A DNA stretch of 64,000 bases, from positions 4,712,001 to 4,776,000 of the forward strand of contig NC_014666.1 in the NCBI RefSeq assembly GCF_000166135.1. Reading direction: 5' to 3'. Both the position numbers and the translations under genes were made by a program. Of the stretch, positions 31,309 to 39,625 are shown piece by piece; positions within the stretch are counted from its first letter, which is position 1; every line of letters begins with the position of its first letter. A model generated the notes under the pieces. That model was given only the letters and a program-made list of their open reading frames with translations. It had not been told where the DNA came from and did not search any database. Source of the stretch: Pseudofrankia inefficax. Lineage in GTDB: Bacteria; Actinomycetota; Actinomycetes; Frankiales; Frankiaceae.

Positions 31309-31320
31309 ACATCTAGATGT
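31309..31320. promoter_or_regulatory. Perfect 12-bp palindrome in a divergent promoter
   Basis: ACATCTAGATGT lies 80 bp before the amidohydrolase start and 160 bp before the reductase start. It is AT-richer than its surroundings and could be an operator; the regulator is unknown. Confidence 0.35.
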
Positions 31321-31399
31321 CTTGGCGCGGTTGCAGTAGAAACGAGGTCTGAGGGGACCGCTGTGCCGCCCCGGCCAGCCGTCCGGTGCGGAGGTGCCG

Positions 31400-32602
31400 A
31401 TGGTCCACGACGACGGTGCGGGCGCGGTGTCACGACCGGTCGACGCCGACAACCACTACTACGAGCCTCTCGACGCGTTCACCCGCCATCTGGACCGCAA
31501 GCTGCGCCACCGCGCGGTGCGAGTGGTCCAGGACGGGTCGCACGCCGAGATGGTCATCGCCGGCAAGGTCAACAACTTCATCCCCAACCCGACCTTCGAC
31601 CCGGTGATCGTCCCGGGCTGCCTCGACCTGCAGTTCCGCGGCCAGATCCCGGCCGGTGTGGACCCGCGCAGCCTGACGAAGGTCGAGCCCATCTCCCCCG
31701 CCTACCGGGACCGGGACGTCCGGATCGCGACGATGGACACCCAGGGCCTCGACGCGGTGCTGCTGTTCCCGACGCTGGGCTGCGGCGTCGAGCAGGCGCT
31801 GACCCACGACGTGCCGGCGACGATGGCGAGCCTCACCGCGTTCAACCGCTGGCTCGAGGACGACTGGGGCTACGCCTACCAGGACCGGATCTTCGCCGCT
31901 CCGATGATCTCGCTGGCCGACCCGGCCGCCGCCGTCGCGGAGATCGACCGGGTCCTCGGGCTCGGGGCCCGGGTCGTGCACGTCCGCCCGGCACCGGTGC
32001 CGACCGGTGGCGACCGGGGCCGGTCCCTGGGCGACCGGGCGCACGACCCGGTCTGGGCCCGGCTCGCCGAGGCGGACATCCCGGTGGCGTTCCACCTCGG
32101 CGACAGCGGCTACAACCGGATGGTCGGCGCCGCCTGGGGCGGGCCCGAGGACTTCGCGCCGTTCCGCGCGCCGGACCCGCTCGGCAGCGTCCTCATCGCC
32201 GACCGGGCCATCCACGACACGATGGCCAGCCTGATCGTCGGCGGCGTGTTCACCCGGCATCCGACGCTGCGGGTGGCGAGCATCGAGAACGGCTCCGACT
32301 GGGTGTATCCCCTGGTCAAGGGCGTGCGCAAGCTCGCCAACCGGGCGCCGCGCCTCGTTCCCGAGGACCCGCTGGACACGCTGCGCCAGCACGTCTGGGT
32401 GACGCCGTACTACGAGGAGGACCTGCGCAAGCTGGCCGACACGATCGGGGTCGAGCGGGTGCTCTTCGGCTCCGACTGGCCGCATGGCGAGGGCCTCGCC
32501 GAGCCGGCGTCGTTCGTCGACGAACTCGGCGCCTTCACCCCCGACGAGGTGCACCGGATCATGCGGGCCAACTGCGCCGAGCTCATCGGCCTGCCCGGCT
32601 GA
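31400..32602 (+). CDS. Amidohydrolase-2 family metal-dependent hydrolase/decarboxylase
   Basis: 400-residue TIM-barrel enzyme of the ACMSD/amidohydrolase-2 group. Metal-site segments: VDADNHYYEP (about residues 14-23, the usual D-x-H), VAFHLGDSGYNR (barrel His) and VLFGSDWPHGEG near residue 355 (Asp). Members decarboxylate or hydrolyse aromatic acids, and many actinobacterial copies lie in aromatic or steroid degradation clusters. GGAGG stands 7 nt before ATG 31400; GTG 31394 is an alternative. Confidence 0.87.
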   Translation: MVHDDGAGAVSRPVDADNHYYEPLDAFTRHLDRKLRHRAVRVVQDGSHAEMVIAGKVNNFIPNPTFDPVIVPGCLDLQFRGQIPAGVDPRSLTKVEPISPAYRDRDVRIATMDTQGLDAVLLFPTLGCGVEQALTHDVPATMASLTAFNRWLEDDWGYAYQDRIFAAPMISLADPAAAVAEIDRVLGLGARVVHVRPAPVPTGGDRGRSLGDRAHDPVWARLAEADIPVAFHLGDSGYNRMVGAAWGGPEDFAPFRAPDPLGSVLIADRAIHDTMASLIVGGVFTRHPTLRVASIENGSDWVYPLVKGVRKLANRAPRLVPEDPLDTLRQHVWVTPYYEEDLRKLADTIGVERVLFGSDWPHGEGLAEPASFVDELGAFTPDEVHRIMRANCAELIGLPG

Positions 32603-32936
32603 CGGCCCCACACCGGCGGCCGGGTACTCGGTGGACACCACGAGCGGCCTCGTGGTTAAGTGGCGAAACTCACTGAATGTGACGTCAGTCTCGTGGCGGG
32701 GGGCCGTCCGGATCGCAGTACCAGCGCATCGCACGACCTGACTGACGAGTTTCGGCACGGAGCGTCACCGCGACGTCGGCGCTTCCTGGTAGACGGCAAG
32801 GCCGCTCCCCTCGACGGCAGGGCCGCGGACGCACTCAGAACCCACTTCGAACGGGCGGGAGCTGGATCCTTCGCCGCCCGGCATACGCGCAGATTCTTGG
32901 TCGTCCATGCCGACCCACCACGAAGAAAGGGAACCG
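32603..32936. other. Intergenic promoter region of the binding lipoprotein
   Basis: No convincing gene. It contains TGACGTCA (about 32679-32686), a perfect 8-bp palindrome, and CGAAACTC / GAGTTTCG arms about 80 bp apart. Either could be regulatory for the gene at 32937. Confidence 0.35.
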
Positions 32937-34190
32937 ATGATCCGCAAACGACGGACCATGTTAGGCGTAGCCGCAACCGCATCGGCGTTACTCTTAGCCG
33001 CCGGCTGCGGCTCGTCGAGCTCCGGCGGGGGTAACGCCTCCGCCTCCGGCAAGCCGGCGAACAAGACCATCACGATCGGTGTGCTCACCGACGTCACCGG
33101 GCCGGCCTCCTCCGGCAACAAGACGTTCGTCGACGGCGTGAAGGCCGGCGTCGTCTACGCCGCCCGCAACGGCTACAACATCAAGCTGGAGATCGCCGAC
33201 ACCGCGACCAACCCGACGACCGCCCTGGCCGCGGCCCAGAAGCTCGTCACCCAGGACCACGTCTCGGCCGTGTTCGGCCAGTCCGCCATCTTCTTCACCG
33301 CGTCGAACTATCTGACGGCGCACAACGTCCCCGTGATCGGCATGAGCGAGGACGGCCCTGAGTGGATCACCGCGAAGAACATGTTCTCGGTGGCCGGACC
33401 GCTGCAGCAGACCAAGGTCGCGGAGACCACAGGGAAGCTGTTCAAGCTGCTCGGCGTCACCAACGTCGCCGCGCTCGGGTACGGGGTCTCACCGGTCTCG
33501 GCCGAGGGTGCCGCCTCCGGCGCGGCGTCGGCCGAGGTGGCGGGTCTCAAGGTCGGCTACATGAACGGCAAGTTCCCCTTCGGCAGCACTGACGTCGGAC
33601 CCGAGGTCCTGGCCATGAAGTCGGCCGGAATCGACGGCCTGTACCCGACGGTCGACCCGAACACCGCCTTCGCGCTGATCACGGGCCTGCGCAACCAGGG
33701 CGTCACCCTCAAGGCCGCGCTGCTGCCCACCGGCTACGGCGGCGACCTGCTCCAGGCCGGCCCCGGCGCGCTCAACCAGGCCCAGGGCGTCTACTTCACG
33801 CTCGGCTATGAGCCCGTCGAGATGCAGACCGCCGCGACCAAGCAGCTGCAGGCCGACTTCAAGAGCGCCGGCATCACCGAGGCGCCGACCTACGCCGCCT
33901 ACAACGGCTACGTCTCCACCGGCCTGCTGGTCCGTGCGCTGAAGGCCAACGGCAGCAACACCGCCGCGGCGTCGATCATCGGTGCCCTGTCGAACATCCA
34001 CGACTGGGACGCGATGGGCCTGTTCGGCAGCCACAAGGCCGACATCAACGACCGCGTGAACATCGTCGGCGGAGCGGACAACTGCACCTGGGTGACCAAG
34101 CTGGAGGGCGACAAGTTCACCCTCGTCAAGGGCGCGACACCCATCTGCGGCAAGCTCGTCCCCGGCAAGACGGTGGCCGCGGCCTCCTGA
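32937..34190 (+). CDS. Branched-chain amino acid-type ABC transporter substrate-binding lipoprotein
   Basis: 417 residues. Basic start (MIRKRRT), hydrophobic core and lipobox LAAGC (about residues 20-24) give a lipid anchor, followed by a Ser/Gly linker. The mature domain begins TITIGVLTDVTGPASSGNK, the Peripla_BP_6 pattern. Cys residues near the end (DNCTWV, PICGKL) probably pair. A GAAAGGGAA ribosome site precedes ATG 32937. No permease or ATPase is adjacent, so it is the second orphan of this type in the window. It ends at a strong palindromic terminator. Confidence 0.92.
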   Translation: MIRKRRTMLGVAATASALLLAAGCGSSSSGGGNASASGKPANKTITIGVLTDVTGPASSGNKTFVDGVKAGVVYAARNGYNIKLEIADTATNPTTALAAAQKLVTQDHVSAVFGQSAIFFTASNYLTAHNVPVIGMSEDGPEWITAKNMFSVAGPLQQTKVAETTGKLFKLLGVTNVAALGYGVSPVSAEGAASGAASAEVAGLKVGYMNGKFPFGSTDVGPEVLAMKSAGIDGLYPTVDPNTAFALITGLRNQGVTLKAALLPTGYGGDLLQAGPGALNQAQGVYFTLGYEPVEMQTAATKQLQADFKSAGITEAPTYAAYNGYVSTGLLVRALKANGSNTAAASIIGALSNIHDWDAMGLFGSHKADINDRVNIVGGADNCTWVTKLEGDKFTLVKGATPICGKLVPGKTVAAAS

Positions 34191-34197
34191 CCGTGCC

Positions 34198-34235
34198 GCT
34201 CGGGCCCGCCGGCCAGCTGGCCGGCGGGCCCGAGC
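34198..34235. terminator. 38-bp perfect palindrome, bidirectional terminator
   Basis: The arms GCTCGGGCCCGCCGGCCAG and their exact complement meet without a loop at CAGCTG. It begins 8 bp after the binding-protein stop and ends 4 bp before the MarR stop on the other strand, the ideal place for a shared terminator. No T-run is present, as is usual in such GC-rich genomes. Confidence 0.75.
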
Positions 34236-34238
34236 TCG

Positions 34239-34715
34239 TCATCCGTCCGCCGGCGGGCCGTCCGCGGGGCGGGGCCAGGGGCGGCCGCTGCGCCGTTCGA
34301 TGCCGGCGTTGAACCTCTTCAGGAAGGCCGCGAAGGCGGCGACCTCCTCGGCTGTCCAGTCCTCGACCACCCGGTCGATGCCGGCGATGATGTCGGCCCG
34401 CTGCCGGTCCAGGCGGCGCGCCCCCTCGGCCGTGATCCGGAACTTGCGCGCCATCCCCCCGTCGGGGTCCGCGATCCGCTCGACCAGGCCCTCCCGGCGC
34501 ATGGCCGCCGTCTGGCGATGCAGCGTCGAGACGTCGAGACCGAACGCCTCGCTGAGCTGCCCCAGGGACATCGGGCCCTGCATCCGGATCCGGCTCAGCA
34601 GGATGTAGGCGCTGCGTTCCAGCCCGCCCGGCCGCTGGCCGCCCCGCGCGGACAGATGCGCGTACCGGCCGAGCAGCATCCCCTCGTACTCGATCAGGTG
34701 CGTGGGCCGGTCCAT
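34239..34715 (-). CDS. MarR-family transcriptional regulator
   Basis: 158-residue winged-helix repressor. DNA-binding part: PMSLGQLSEAFGLDVSTLHR, QTAAMRREGLVERIADPDGG (wing), about residues 48-92, flanked by dimerisation helices. A GGAGG-like site precedes ATG 34715. It is divergent from the MFS exporter gene with an operator-like nested palindrome in the spacer, the standard arrangement for a MarR repressor that controls an efflux pump and itself. The ligand is unknown, perhaps the product of the type III PKS behind the pump. Confidence 0.93.
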   Translation of the reverse strand: MDRPTHLIEYEGMLLGRYAHLSARGGQRPGGLERSAYILLSRIRMQGPMSLGQLSEAFGLDVSTLHRQTAAMRREGLVERIADPDGGMARKFRITAEGARRLDRQRADIIAGIDRVVEDWTAEEVAAFAAFLKRFNAGIERRSGRPWPRPADGPPADG

Positions 34716-34803
34716 CTCGTTCCTCCCCGCGCCACCCCGCCGTGTGTCCAGGATGCTCCGTTTCTCCGGCATCACGGTTTCTACGGCATCACGTGCACCC
34801 CGT

Positions 34804-34844
34804 CGAGTTTGCATCATACAAACTGCTTGTAGTGTGCAAACTCG
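34804..34844. promoter_or_regulatory. Nested palindrome, likely MarR operator
   Basis: The outer arms CGAGTTTGCA and TGCAAACTCG (34804-34813, 34835-34844) are exact complements. The inner arms TACAA and TTGTA (34817-34821, 34827-34831) share the same centre. The site is AT-rich, lies 37 bp before the MFS start and 89 bp before the MarR start, and could cover the exporter promoter. Confidence 0.7.
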
Positions 34845-34880
34845 TCGACGGCGGCGTGCCGCGGGAAGAGCGAGGTACCT

Positions 34881-36422
34881 GTGAGCAGCAGCTCCGCACC
34901 GACCAGCCGACCAGGACCGATCGTGGCCGTGCTGGCCGCGGGCGGCATCGTCGCCACGCTCATGCAGACCCTGGTCGTGCCGCTCATCGGCGAGCTGCCC
35001 AGGCTGCTGGGGACCAGCGCCGGCGACGCCTCGTGGGTGATCACCGCGACGCTGCTCGCCGGATCGGCGGCCATCGCGGCGATCGGCCGGCTCAGCGACC
35101 TGCTCGGCAACCGGCGGATGCTGCTGGCCTGCGTGGGCTCGCTGCTCGTCGGCTCGGTGGTCTGCGCGCTGTCCGGCTCACTGGCCCCGATGGTCGTCGG
35201 GCGAGCCCTGGAGGGCGTCGGCCTGGGCGTGGTCCCGGTCGGCATCAGCGCGCTGCGGGAGCTGGTCCCGCCGGAGCGGCTCGGCTCGTCCATCGCGCTG
35301 ATCAGCTCGTCGCTCGGCATCGGCGGCGCGCTGGGGCTGCCGTTCGCCGCGGTGATGGCCGAGCACGCCGGGTGGCACGCGGTTTTCTGGGTCGCGGCCG
35401 GCCTGAGCGCGGTGGTCGCCGCGCTGATCTGGCTGCTGGTCCCCGTCCTGCCGCCGCGCGCCACAGGCCGGTTCGACGGCGTCGGCGCGGTCGGGCTCGG
35501 CTTCGGGCTGGTGTGCCTGCTGCTCGCCGTCTCCAAGGGCGCCGACTGGGGCTGGACCAGCGGCACGACGGTCGGCCTGATCGGGGGCTCGCTCGCGGTG
35601 TTCGCCGCGTGGGGCTGGTGGGAACTGCGCACCACGGACCCGCTGGTGAACCTGCGGATCGCGGCACGGCGCCAGGTCCTGATGACCAACCTGGCGTCGG
35701 TCGTGCTGGGTTTCGCCCTCTACGCCTCGCAGCTGATCCTGCCCCAGCTGCTGCAGCTGCCGAAGGCGACCGGCTATGGCCTCGGCCAGTCGATGCTGGC
35801 CATGGGGCTGTGGATGGCGCCGTCGGGGCTGCTGATGCTGCTGGTCGCGCCGATCGGCGGCCGGCTGTCGCAGGCGCGCGGCCCCAGGGTCACGCTCATC
35901 GCCGGCAGCCTGATCATCGCGGCCGGCTACGGATCGTCCCTGATCCTGCTGTCGACGGCGTGGGGCCTGCTGATCGTCTCCTGCGTCTGCATGGTCGGCG
36001 TCGCGTTCGCCTACGGCGCGATGCCCGCCCTCATCGTCAGCGCCGTGCCCTCCTCGGAGACCGGGTCGGCCACGAGCTTCAACACCCTGTCGCGCTCGAT
36101 CGGCATCACGATGGCCTCGGCGGTCGTCGGGGTCGTCCTCACCCAGCGGACCACCCTGCTGGGGACGCGGACCGTGCCGTCGGAGGGTGGCTTCCGGCTG
36201 GGGCTGCTGATCGGCTGCGGGGTCGCGGTGGCCGCCGCCACGGTCGCGCTGGCCATCCCGTCCCGTCCGGGTCAGAACCGGACCAGCGCCGCCTCCGTCG
36301 TCAGGCCAGGGCCGAACGCGATCAGGATGGCGTTGTCGCCCGCCGACGGCGGTTCCCCGGCCTCGCCCGACATCAGCCGGCGCAGCGCGAGCAGGACCGT
36401 GACCGACGAGCAGTTGCCGTAG
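34881..36422 (+). CDS. MFS transporter, DHA2/EmrB-QacA type exporter
   Basis: 513-residue multidrug-type exporter with about 14 membrane helices. The first helix pair and loop (GRLSDLLGNRRMLL, about residues 69-82) is the MFS motif A; VGRALEGVGLGVVPVGISALRELVPPE carries motif C-like glycine spacing. The last about 50 residues (after AIPSRPGQNRTS) are polar and are read antisense to the 3' end of the polyketide synthase gene, a 151-bp overlap. That suggests an original stop was lost. Probably regulated by the divergent MarR protein. Confidence 0.9.
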   Translation: MSSSSAPTSRPGPIVAVLAAGGIVATLMQTLVVPLIGELPRLLGTSAGDASWVITATLLAGSAAIAAIGRLSDLLGNRRMLLACVGSLLVGSVVCALSGSLAPMVVGRALEGVGLGVVPVGISALRELVPPERLGSSIALISSSLGIGGALGLPFAAVMAEHAGWHAVFWVAAGLSAVVAALIWLLVPVLPPRATGRFDGVGAVGLGFGLVCLLLAVSKGADWGWTSGTTVGLIGGSLAVFAAWGWWELRTTDPLVNLRIAARRQVLMTNLASVVLGFALYASQLILPQLLQLPKATGYGLGQSMLAMGLWMAPSGLLMLLVAPIGGRLSQARGPRVTLIAGSLIIAAGYGSSLILLSTAWGLLIVSCVCMVGVAFAYGAMPALIVSAVPSSETGSATSFNTLSRSIGITMASAVVGVVLTQRTTLLGTRTVPSEGGFRLGLLIGCGVAVAAATVALAIPSRPGQNRTSAASVVRPGPNAIRMALSPADGGSPASPDISRRSASRTVTDEQLP

Positions 36423-37450
36423 TCGCGCAACGTCTCCCGCGACGGGCGCAGCTGGGCGTCGGTGAGCCCGAACGCGTCGCCGACCGCGTCGATGATCCGG
36501 GGACCGCCGGGATGCAGCACCCAGTGGCGGATGTCCCCGGGACTCAGCCCGGTCCCGGCGAGCAGGCGGTCCACGAAGCCTGGCGTGCCGGCCCGGATCA
36601 GCGACGGGATGGCCGGCGACAGCCGTAGGCGGAAGCCCTCCTCGTGGATCCGGATCGACATGTGCTCGGCCGTGTCGGGCACGACCTCGGTCCGGGTCGC
36701 CAGCACCCGGGCACCGATCGCGACCGCGACAGCGCCCGAATCCGGGCCGTCGACCGGCCCGCCCGGCGTGATCGGCCCCGCCGGCACAGCCGCCGCGATC
36801 GGCGCCGGGGTGGGCCCCGCCTCCGGGCCGGTGTGGCCCGGGACCGCGCCGAGCAGCACGCTCGCGCAGGCGTCGCCGAACAGGCCGTGGACGACGGCCT
36901 GTTCGCGGGTCGCCTCCCCGCGCAGGTGGGCCGAGGTCACCTCGACGCAGGTCAGCAGCACCAGTTCGTCAGGCCGGGCCGCGAGCGCGTCGAGGGCGGC
37001 CCGCAGCCCGACCAGCGCCGCGTAGCAGCCCATGTGGCCGACGAACACCCGCCGCACGTCGGGGCGCAGCCCCAGCTCGGCGACCAGCTGGGAGTCCGGG
37101 CCGGGGCAGACGTAGCCGGTGCTGCTCACCATGACGAACGTGCCGACCTTCGAGCGGTCCCGGCCGGCCAGCACCGCGGGCAGCGTGCGCCGGCCGAGGT
37201 CGAGGGCGCACTGTTCCCAGGCCTCGACGCGGGGGCCGACCGGCGGGAAGCCGTCCCGGAACGCGGTGCGCGGATCCCAGTTCAAATGCCGGCGCTCGAC
37301 GGTGTTCGCCTCGACGAACAATCGGCGCGCGTTCGGGACGCCGGCGAAGACCGCGGCGTAGAACTCGTCCCAGATGTCGGTCTGGGCGATAGGCGCGCCG
37401 GGCGCGGCGGTACTCACGGCAAGCAGCGTGGGAAACATTTCTGCGGGCAT
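36272..37450 (-). CDS. Type III polyketide synthase (chalcone synthase-like)
   Basis: 392 residues. The Cys-His-Asn triad is complete: Cys142 in VGHMGCYAAL, His313 in WVLHPGGPRIID and Asn346 in DYGNCSSVT. The closing motif FGPGLTTE is present. Residues 204-241 are a Pro/Gly/Ala-rich insert between the two thiolase halves that typical members lack. It condenses malonyl-CoA units on an acyl starter to give pyrones or resorcinols. ATG 37450 follows GGAG. No tailoring enzyme is fused or adjacent; the convergent MFS exporter may move the product. Confidence 0.92.
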   Translation of the reverse strand: MPAEMFPTLLAVSTAAPGAPIAQTDIWDEFYAAVFAGVPNARRLFVEANTVERRHLNWDPRTAFRDGFPPVGPRVEAWEQCALDLGRRTLPAVLAGRDRSKVGTFVMVSSTGYVCPGPDSQLVAELGLRPDVRRVFVGHMGCYAALVGLRAALDALAARPDELVLLTCVEVTSAHLRGEATREQAVVHGLFGDACASVLLGAVPGHTGPEAGPTPAPIAAAVPAGPITPGGPVDGPDSGAVAVAIGARVLATRTEVVPDTAEHMSIRIHEEGFRLRLSPAIPSLIRAGTPGFVDRLLAGTGLSPGDIRHWVLHPGGPRIIDAVGDAFGLTDAQLRPSRETLRDYGNCSSVTVLLALRRLMSGEAGEPPSAGDNAILIAFGPGLTTEAALVRF

Positions 37451-37638
37451 CTCGGCTCCGGATGGACGTGACCTGACGGGTGCCGTGGTGAACAAGAAGG
37501 AAACACGCGCGAGATGCGCCGGCGGTCGCCATCGGGCCTGCGGCGTCGCAGGTCCCGGCGTCCTCTTGGCGCCAGAACCGGGCGGCGGCAAGCACGGCCA
37601 CCCACGGGTCACGGGCCACGGCGGAAAGGAGAAAGAGA

Positions 37639-37704
37639 ATGCGTGGGAAGAACGAGCTCATCGCCGCGCCGCGGCGCGTAAAGCCGTCACCGGGCGTCCG
37701 GTGA
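37639..37704 (+). CDS. Possible 21-residue leader peptide
   Basis: AAAGGAGAAAGAGA directly precedes an ATG, a ribosome site better than most in the window. The frame reads MRGKNELIAAPRRVKPSPGV then Arg and TGA. The stop codon lies inside the following hairpin (37683-37708), as in attenuation leaders. The next plus-strand gene starts 260 bp later, so a regulatory link is only a guess. Confidence 0.3.
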   Translation: MRGKNELIAAPRRVKPSPGVR

Positions 37705-37708
37705 CGGC
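37683..37708 (+). terminator. Stem-loop (11-bp stem, 4-nt loop)
   Basis: GCCGTCACCGG pairs perfectly with CCGGTGACGGC around the loop GCGT. It could be a terminator or attenuator, since it overlaps the end of the small open frame at 37639. Confidence 0.5.
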
Positions 37709-37966
37709 GTGCCGAAATTACCCCCTGTTTTCGCAGGCCAGATCGTAGGACGCCCGGCGAGGCCGTCGCGGGTGTTCCGAACACATTGGCCCATCAATGT
37801 GACCCAGCTCTCAGGGGCTGGCTCGCCTGCGTCCGTTCCGCCATTGGCGTGGGCGCGTGCCAGGATGGCTGGCGTACGGCGGCGCCGGCCAGAACGCTCC
37901 GTCGCGGGTCGGCGTGGCGCACGTCGTACGCGATGTCCCTGTCGTCCGGTCGGAGGTACCAGCCAG

Positions 37967-38245
37967 ATGAGCACGACCTGCACCCACCTGGACACCGTCG
38001 AGGTCACCCAGCTGCCCGCGGCCGTCGCCGGCTGCGCGGACTGCCTGGAGATCGGCGGGAGGTGGGTCCACCTGCGCATGTGCCAGGCCTGCGGCCGGAT
38101 CGGCTGTTGCGACAGCTCCCCGAACCGCCACGCCTCGGCGCACGCCCGCCGGGAGCAGCACCCGATCGCGCGCTCCGCCGAGCCCGGCGAGGACTGGAGC
38201 TGGTGCTACGTGGACGACGTCGCCTTCGTGCTCACCGAGTCCTGA
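37967..38245 (+). CDS. UBP-type zinc-finger domain protein
   Basis: 92 residues. The Cys/His pattern of a UBP (ubiquitin hydrolase-like) zinc finger is complete: CTHL, CADC, MCQACGRIGCCDSS, then RHASAHARREQHPIA. In eukaryotes this fold binds the ubiquitin C-terminus; bacterial single-domain forms have no established role. Cytoplasmic. CGGAGG precedes ATG 37967 by about 11 nt. The gene stands alone. Confidence 0.88.
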   Translation: MSTTCTHLDTVEVTQLPAAVAGCADCLEIGGRWVHLRMCQACGRIGCCDSSPNRHASAHARREQHPIARSAEPGEDWSWCYVDDVAFVLTES

Positions 38246-38270
38246 CCGGCCCGGCTCCGGCTGGCCCGGC

Positions 38271-39383
38271 TCAGCCCTGACCGGACGGGCACGGGGTGGG
38301 CGGGGCCGCCTTGGGCAGCACCACGTCCGCCGCGGTCGCCGTCAGCGAGAGGCCGGACGCGTCGGTCGACGCCTGGTTGACGGTGAGCCGGAACGGCAGC
38401 TCGCCGACCGGCAGCGCGATCGACGGGAGCAGCTGGCCCAGGCCGCCGAGGGGGATGCTCAGGTTGAGCGCCCCGCGCAGGGTGATCTCCGTGGGCACCA
38501 GGGTGAGCTGGTTGTCGTGGATCTCGAACGTCGTGATGCCGCCGACCTGCTGCGGCCCGATGATCGGCACGTCCGCGGTGCCGGTGATCTCCAGGCGCCG
38601 GCCGCCGTCCGCCGGGTTGACCCGCACGTCGCCCGGCTGGCCGGCGAGGTAGGTGTTCAGGTCGTCGTAGCGGACCCGGACCGTGGCCTGAACCTTGTCG
38701 ACGCGCACCTCGCCGACGCTGTTGGTCAGGATCTGGTGCAGCGGGACGTGCACTCCCTTGAGGTTGGCCTGCACGAACGCGATCCGCGGCCCGGGCGTGG
38801 GAACGTTCTCGACCGTCACGCCGATGTTCGTGAACTTCCCGAACAGGATCTGGGTGAGGAACGGGAAGCCGCCGATACTGACGTTCTTCACCGTCGGCGG
38901 GGCGGTCCCGCAGGCCAGGCCCTGGGTGACGCTGGTCCGCAGCTGCTTGGCCATCTCGGTCTCGGCGACCGACACCGCGATCCGGTCGACGATCACGAAC
39001 AGCAGGACGAGCACCATCGCGATCGCGGCGATGATCGTCGCGAGCCGCGGGGGCCGGCGGCGCCACCACGGCGACGGTTCCGGGGCCGACGTCCCGCTGT
39101 AACCGCCGGGCGGTGGCTGCCCGTCGTCGTCCTGGCCCAGCGCGGCGCCGAAGCCGCCGGACCCGCCGGTCGGGTAGCCCGTTCCGGGGTCGTCATAGGG
39201 CCGGGTCGGGCGGACCGGCCTGCCCGGCTCGTCGAACGATCCGGTGGCGGTGGGTCGCGCCACCTGGCCGGGGCGGGTGGCACTCGCGTCGGCCGGGCGC
39301 CGCCAGCCCCAGGACGAGTCGGGAGTCGCGCCGTCGGTGCCGTCTCCGGGGCGCTGCCCGTCCGCGCCGCGCTCCTGGTTCAC
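38271..39383 (-). CDS. DUF2993 (LmeA-like) membrane-anchored lipid-binding protein
   Basis: 370 residues. The N-terminal 100 residues are Pro/Gly/Asp-rich and disordered. One membrane helix (LATIIAAIAMVLVLLFVIVD, about residues 115-134) follows, then an extracytoplasmic domain. That domain contains the DUF2993 signature VKNVSIGGFPFLTQILFGKF and GDVRVNPADG-type strands. The family includes mycobacterial LmeA, which binds phosphoinositides for lipomannan maturation. The GTG start 39383 follows GGGAG; the frame remains open upstream without a start signal. Confidence 0.87.
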   Translation of the reverse strand: MNQERGADGQRPGDGTDGATPDSSWGWRRPADASATRPGQVARPTATGSFDEPGRPVRPTRPYDDPGTGYPTGGSGGFGAALGQDDDGQPPPGGYSGTSAPEPSPWWRRRPPRLATIIAAIAMVLVLLFVIVDRIAVSVAETEMAKQLRTSVTQGLACGTAPPTVKNVSIGGFPFLTQILFGKFTNIGVTVENVPTPGPRIAFVQANLKGVHVPLHQILTNSVGEVRVDKVQATVRVRYDDLNTYLAGQPGDVRVNPADGGRRLEITGTADVPIIGPQQVGGITTFEIHDNQLTLVPTEITLRGALNLSIPLGGLGQLLPSIALPVGELPFRLTVNQASTDASGLSLTATAADVVLPKAAPPTPCPSGQG

Positions 39384-39625
39384 CGGATCGTCTCCCGATC
39401 TCCCCGCCACCGGGGCCTGCGACCTCGCGCGCCGTCGCGGGGGCCCGACCGCCGCGCCCCCGCGCCGTCCGCCGTGGCCGCCGTTCGTCGCGTTCGTCCG
39501 GCCGGCGATGCCGGCGCACAGCGACCACTCTCGCACCCAGCGTCGGGAGCCCGACGGTGCAGTCGGCTTTACGTCCGCAACGGGCCCGATGTCGGCCCGC
39601 GCGGCCGGCCGGCCGCCCGGATCGC

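Larger units (their letters stand above)
37451..37966. other. Intergenic stretch with a small ORF and a hairpin
   Basis: 516 bp with no long gene. It contains the AGGAG-preceded 21-codon frame at 37639 and an 11-bp-stem hairpin, listed separately. The rest is the upstream region of the polyketide synthase (left) and of the zinc-finger gene (right). Confidence 0.45.

Noticed and set aside
31430-32758. A 442-codon minus-strand open frame opposite the amidohydrolase
   Set aside because: Mirror of a gene with clear metal-site motifs; no motifs or ribosome site of its own.
32660-33034. A 124-codon plus-strand frame overlapping the binding-lipoprotein start
   Set aside because: It is out of frame with the lipoprotein gene, overlaps its signal peptide and has no motif; treated as the promoter region.
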